The notes beneath the pieces were generated by a model, which was given only the letters and a program-made list of their open reading frames with translations, had not been told where the DNA came from and did no database searches. Made by a program: the position numbers and the translations under genes. From Candidatus Thalassarchaeaceae archaeon (GTDB taxonomy: Archaea; Thermoplasmatota; Poseidoniia; Poseidoniales; Thalassarchaeaceae), in assembly GCA_030747675.1 (NCBI GenBank), contig JASLKH010000074.1, positions 1-33,408 of the forward strand: 33,408 nucleotides of DNA, written 5' to 3'. This document shows, piece after piece, positions 32,555 to 33,408 of the stretch (within the stretch, counting starts at the first letter, position 1; the number at the start of each line of letters is the position of its first letter).

Positions 32555-32564
32555 GTTCCGGAAC
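32555..32564. repeat. 10-bp perfect palindrome before the PIN-domain gene
   Basis: GTTCCGGAAC is its own reverse complement and ends two bases before GTG 32567; CACGTG (32564-32569) overlaps that start. It could be an operator, as VapB-type antitoxins bind palindromes, but no antitoxin gene is visible and chance is possible. Confidence 0.35.
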
Positions 32565-32566
32565 AC

Positions 32567-33408
32567 GTGGGTAGTGTCTGGGTAGTTGATTCGAATTGTT
32601 TCATTCATCTTGGAGCAATGGCTCCTGATAGTTTTATAGGTGATTTGGAAAATATTTTGAAATCTGAATCTACGGGTATTTTTGTCACTCCAGGTGTGCA
32701 CGATGAAGTTCGAACTGTGAGGTTTCAGCGATGGTTAACCAAGCCGAATTTGTTGGATATCATGCGTAATTTATTGAACACGATTGCAATTGACGATTCG
32801 GAAATCCGTGCTTTAGCGAAAGAAATTGGTGAAAAGGAATCTCCCCAGGATGTTGACCTTTCATTAATGGTTCTCGCGTCAAAAATGTCTAAAGAAGGTA
32901 AAGATGTCACGTTGGTTTCAGATGATTTCAAAATGACTTTGACTGGAACCGGATCAAATTTTAATTTTGATACCTGTCCTCCCTCTACTTTTTTGCAAAG
33001 GCTTTCGGATTTAGGTTCGCGAGGGCAAAGAAATCGGTTGAGGAGCCTTTCGAGAAGAGTCCGTGCTGCTGAAATGCGATATGCCATTAGCCGCGCAGGC
33101 CAATATGATGTTCAGGCGAAATTGACTTGGATGGTTGACTCATTACTGTCATCTCAAGTCAACCTTGATTCGGATGAAGAATCCTCTACTCTTTCAGATG
33201 AAAGGAAACTAATTGCAGCATTGATTCGGTCAATTCGCGGAGAGGCGGTTAAGAAATCTACTTTGAACAAACTTGGCTCATTGCCTGAAATTTGTGCACC
33301 AGTTGCAAAATTAGATTCACATTTGTCCTCAATTTCATCCGATGAAAGTTCAGATGATGTGGCTCAAAAGTATGAAAAAACGGCCCAAATTTTGAGTGAA
33401 GTACTAGA
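32567..33408 (+). CDS. PIN-domain protein, 3' end beyond the window
   Basis: At least 280 residues; the frame is open to the last base. The PIN fold is marked by the N-terminal strand VWVVDSN (acidic D9), a glutamate in VHDEV (near 48), two aspartates in SPQDVDLS (near 105-107) and VSDDF near 125-129, the four-acid metal site of PIN ribonucleases. A zinc-type NFDTCPP and an arginine-rich helical region (about 150-180) follow, then an acidic Ser-rich part. There is no ATG near the start; GTG 32567 is chosen because the D9 strand must be included. The length exceeds a plain VapC toxin (about 130 residues), so a ribosome- or RNA-processing PIN protein is as likely. Confidence 0.72.
   Translation, partial: MGSVWVVDSNCFIHLGAMAPDSFIGDLENILKSESTGIFVTPGVHDEVRTVRFQRWLTKPNLLDIMRNLLNTIAIDDSEIRALAKEIGEKESPQDVDLSLMVLASKMSKEGKDVTLVSDDFKMTLTGTGSNFNFDTCPPSTFLQRLSDLGSRGQRNRLRSLSRRVRAAEMRYAISRAGQYDVQAKLTWMVDSLLSSQVNLDSDEESSTLSDERKLIAALIRSIRGEAVKKSTLNKLGSLPEICAPVAKLDSHLSSISSDESSDDVAQKYEKTAQILSEVL

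Noticed and set aside
32725-33087. Minus-strand 120-codon frame opposite the PIN-domain gene
   Set aside because: The plus-strand frame shows a coherent PIN metal site and stays open to the window end; the minus frame shows no motif.
1-33408. Search for CRISPR arrays, insertion sequences, att sites and phage genes
   Set aside because: No regularly spaced repeats, transposase or integrase motifs, or phage structural genes were seen; genes cover almost the whole window.

Overview
The window looks like a chromosomal piece of a planktonic euryarchaeon of the Thermoplasmatota, most likely Marine Group II (Candidatus Poseidoniales) or a close relative. The evidence is archaeal: a type II 3-dehydroquinate synthase with an ADH synthase (the archaeal entry to aromatic amino acids), a GHMP-type shikimate kinase, an HTH_10 (Bat-like) regulator, a promoter with a TATA box about 25 nt before an ATG (leaderless style), and AT-rich, very compact DNA. 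The taxon is inferred from gene content only; no rRNA or ribosomal protein gene is present.

Layout. 1-76: 3' part of a tRNA-Leu(UAG). 88-732 (-): small anchored surface protein. 838-2946 (+): EF-hand membrane protein. 3007-6273 (+): ABC ATPase plus FtsX/MacB-type permease. 6278-7054 (+): exonuclease III. 7107-12239 (+): aromatic block of ADH synthase, DHQ synthase II, shikimate kinase, chorismate synthase and aspartate kinase. 12241-17342 (-): DUF4350, MoxR, DUF58 and a polytopic membrane protein, preceded by an anchored secreted protein at 17456-18523 (-). 18563-22944 (-): three-subunit molybdenum hydroxylase, order small, large, medium. 23049-25784 (+): large ectodomain protein that I read as a distant CD36/LIMP-2-like protein. 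25787-26419 (-): HTH_10 regulator. 26532-30395 (+): giant membrane protein with some 35-40 hydrophobic segments. 30397-31224 (-): XdhC-type Mo-cofactor chaperone. 31308-32516 (+): ArsP_2-like heavy-metal/manganese exporter. 32567 to the end (+): PIN-domain protein cut by the window edge.

How the genes work together. ADH synthase uses aspartate semialdehyde, so an aspartate kinase at the end of the aromatic block supplies the precursor of the same pathway. MoxR, DUF58 and DUF4350 form the well-known chaperone/vWA envelope cassette. The hydroxylase and the XdhC protein probably belong together although about 7.5 kb apart. The hydroxylase FAD subunit carries a cysteine-rich insert like that of 4-hydroxybenzoyl-CoA reductase.

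The genome is tightly packed. No stretch longer than about 115 bases lacks a gene, and all three convergent gene pairs are separated by only 1-2 nt. No insertion sequences, CRISPR arrays or attachment sites were seen. The most interesting signals are the CD36-like protein, the Fe-S-bearing FAD subunit, a 10-bp hairpin placing the chorismate synthase ribosome-binding site at its tip, and a family of three CCC-GNA-GGG hairpins, all outside coding sequence.
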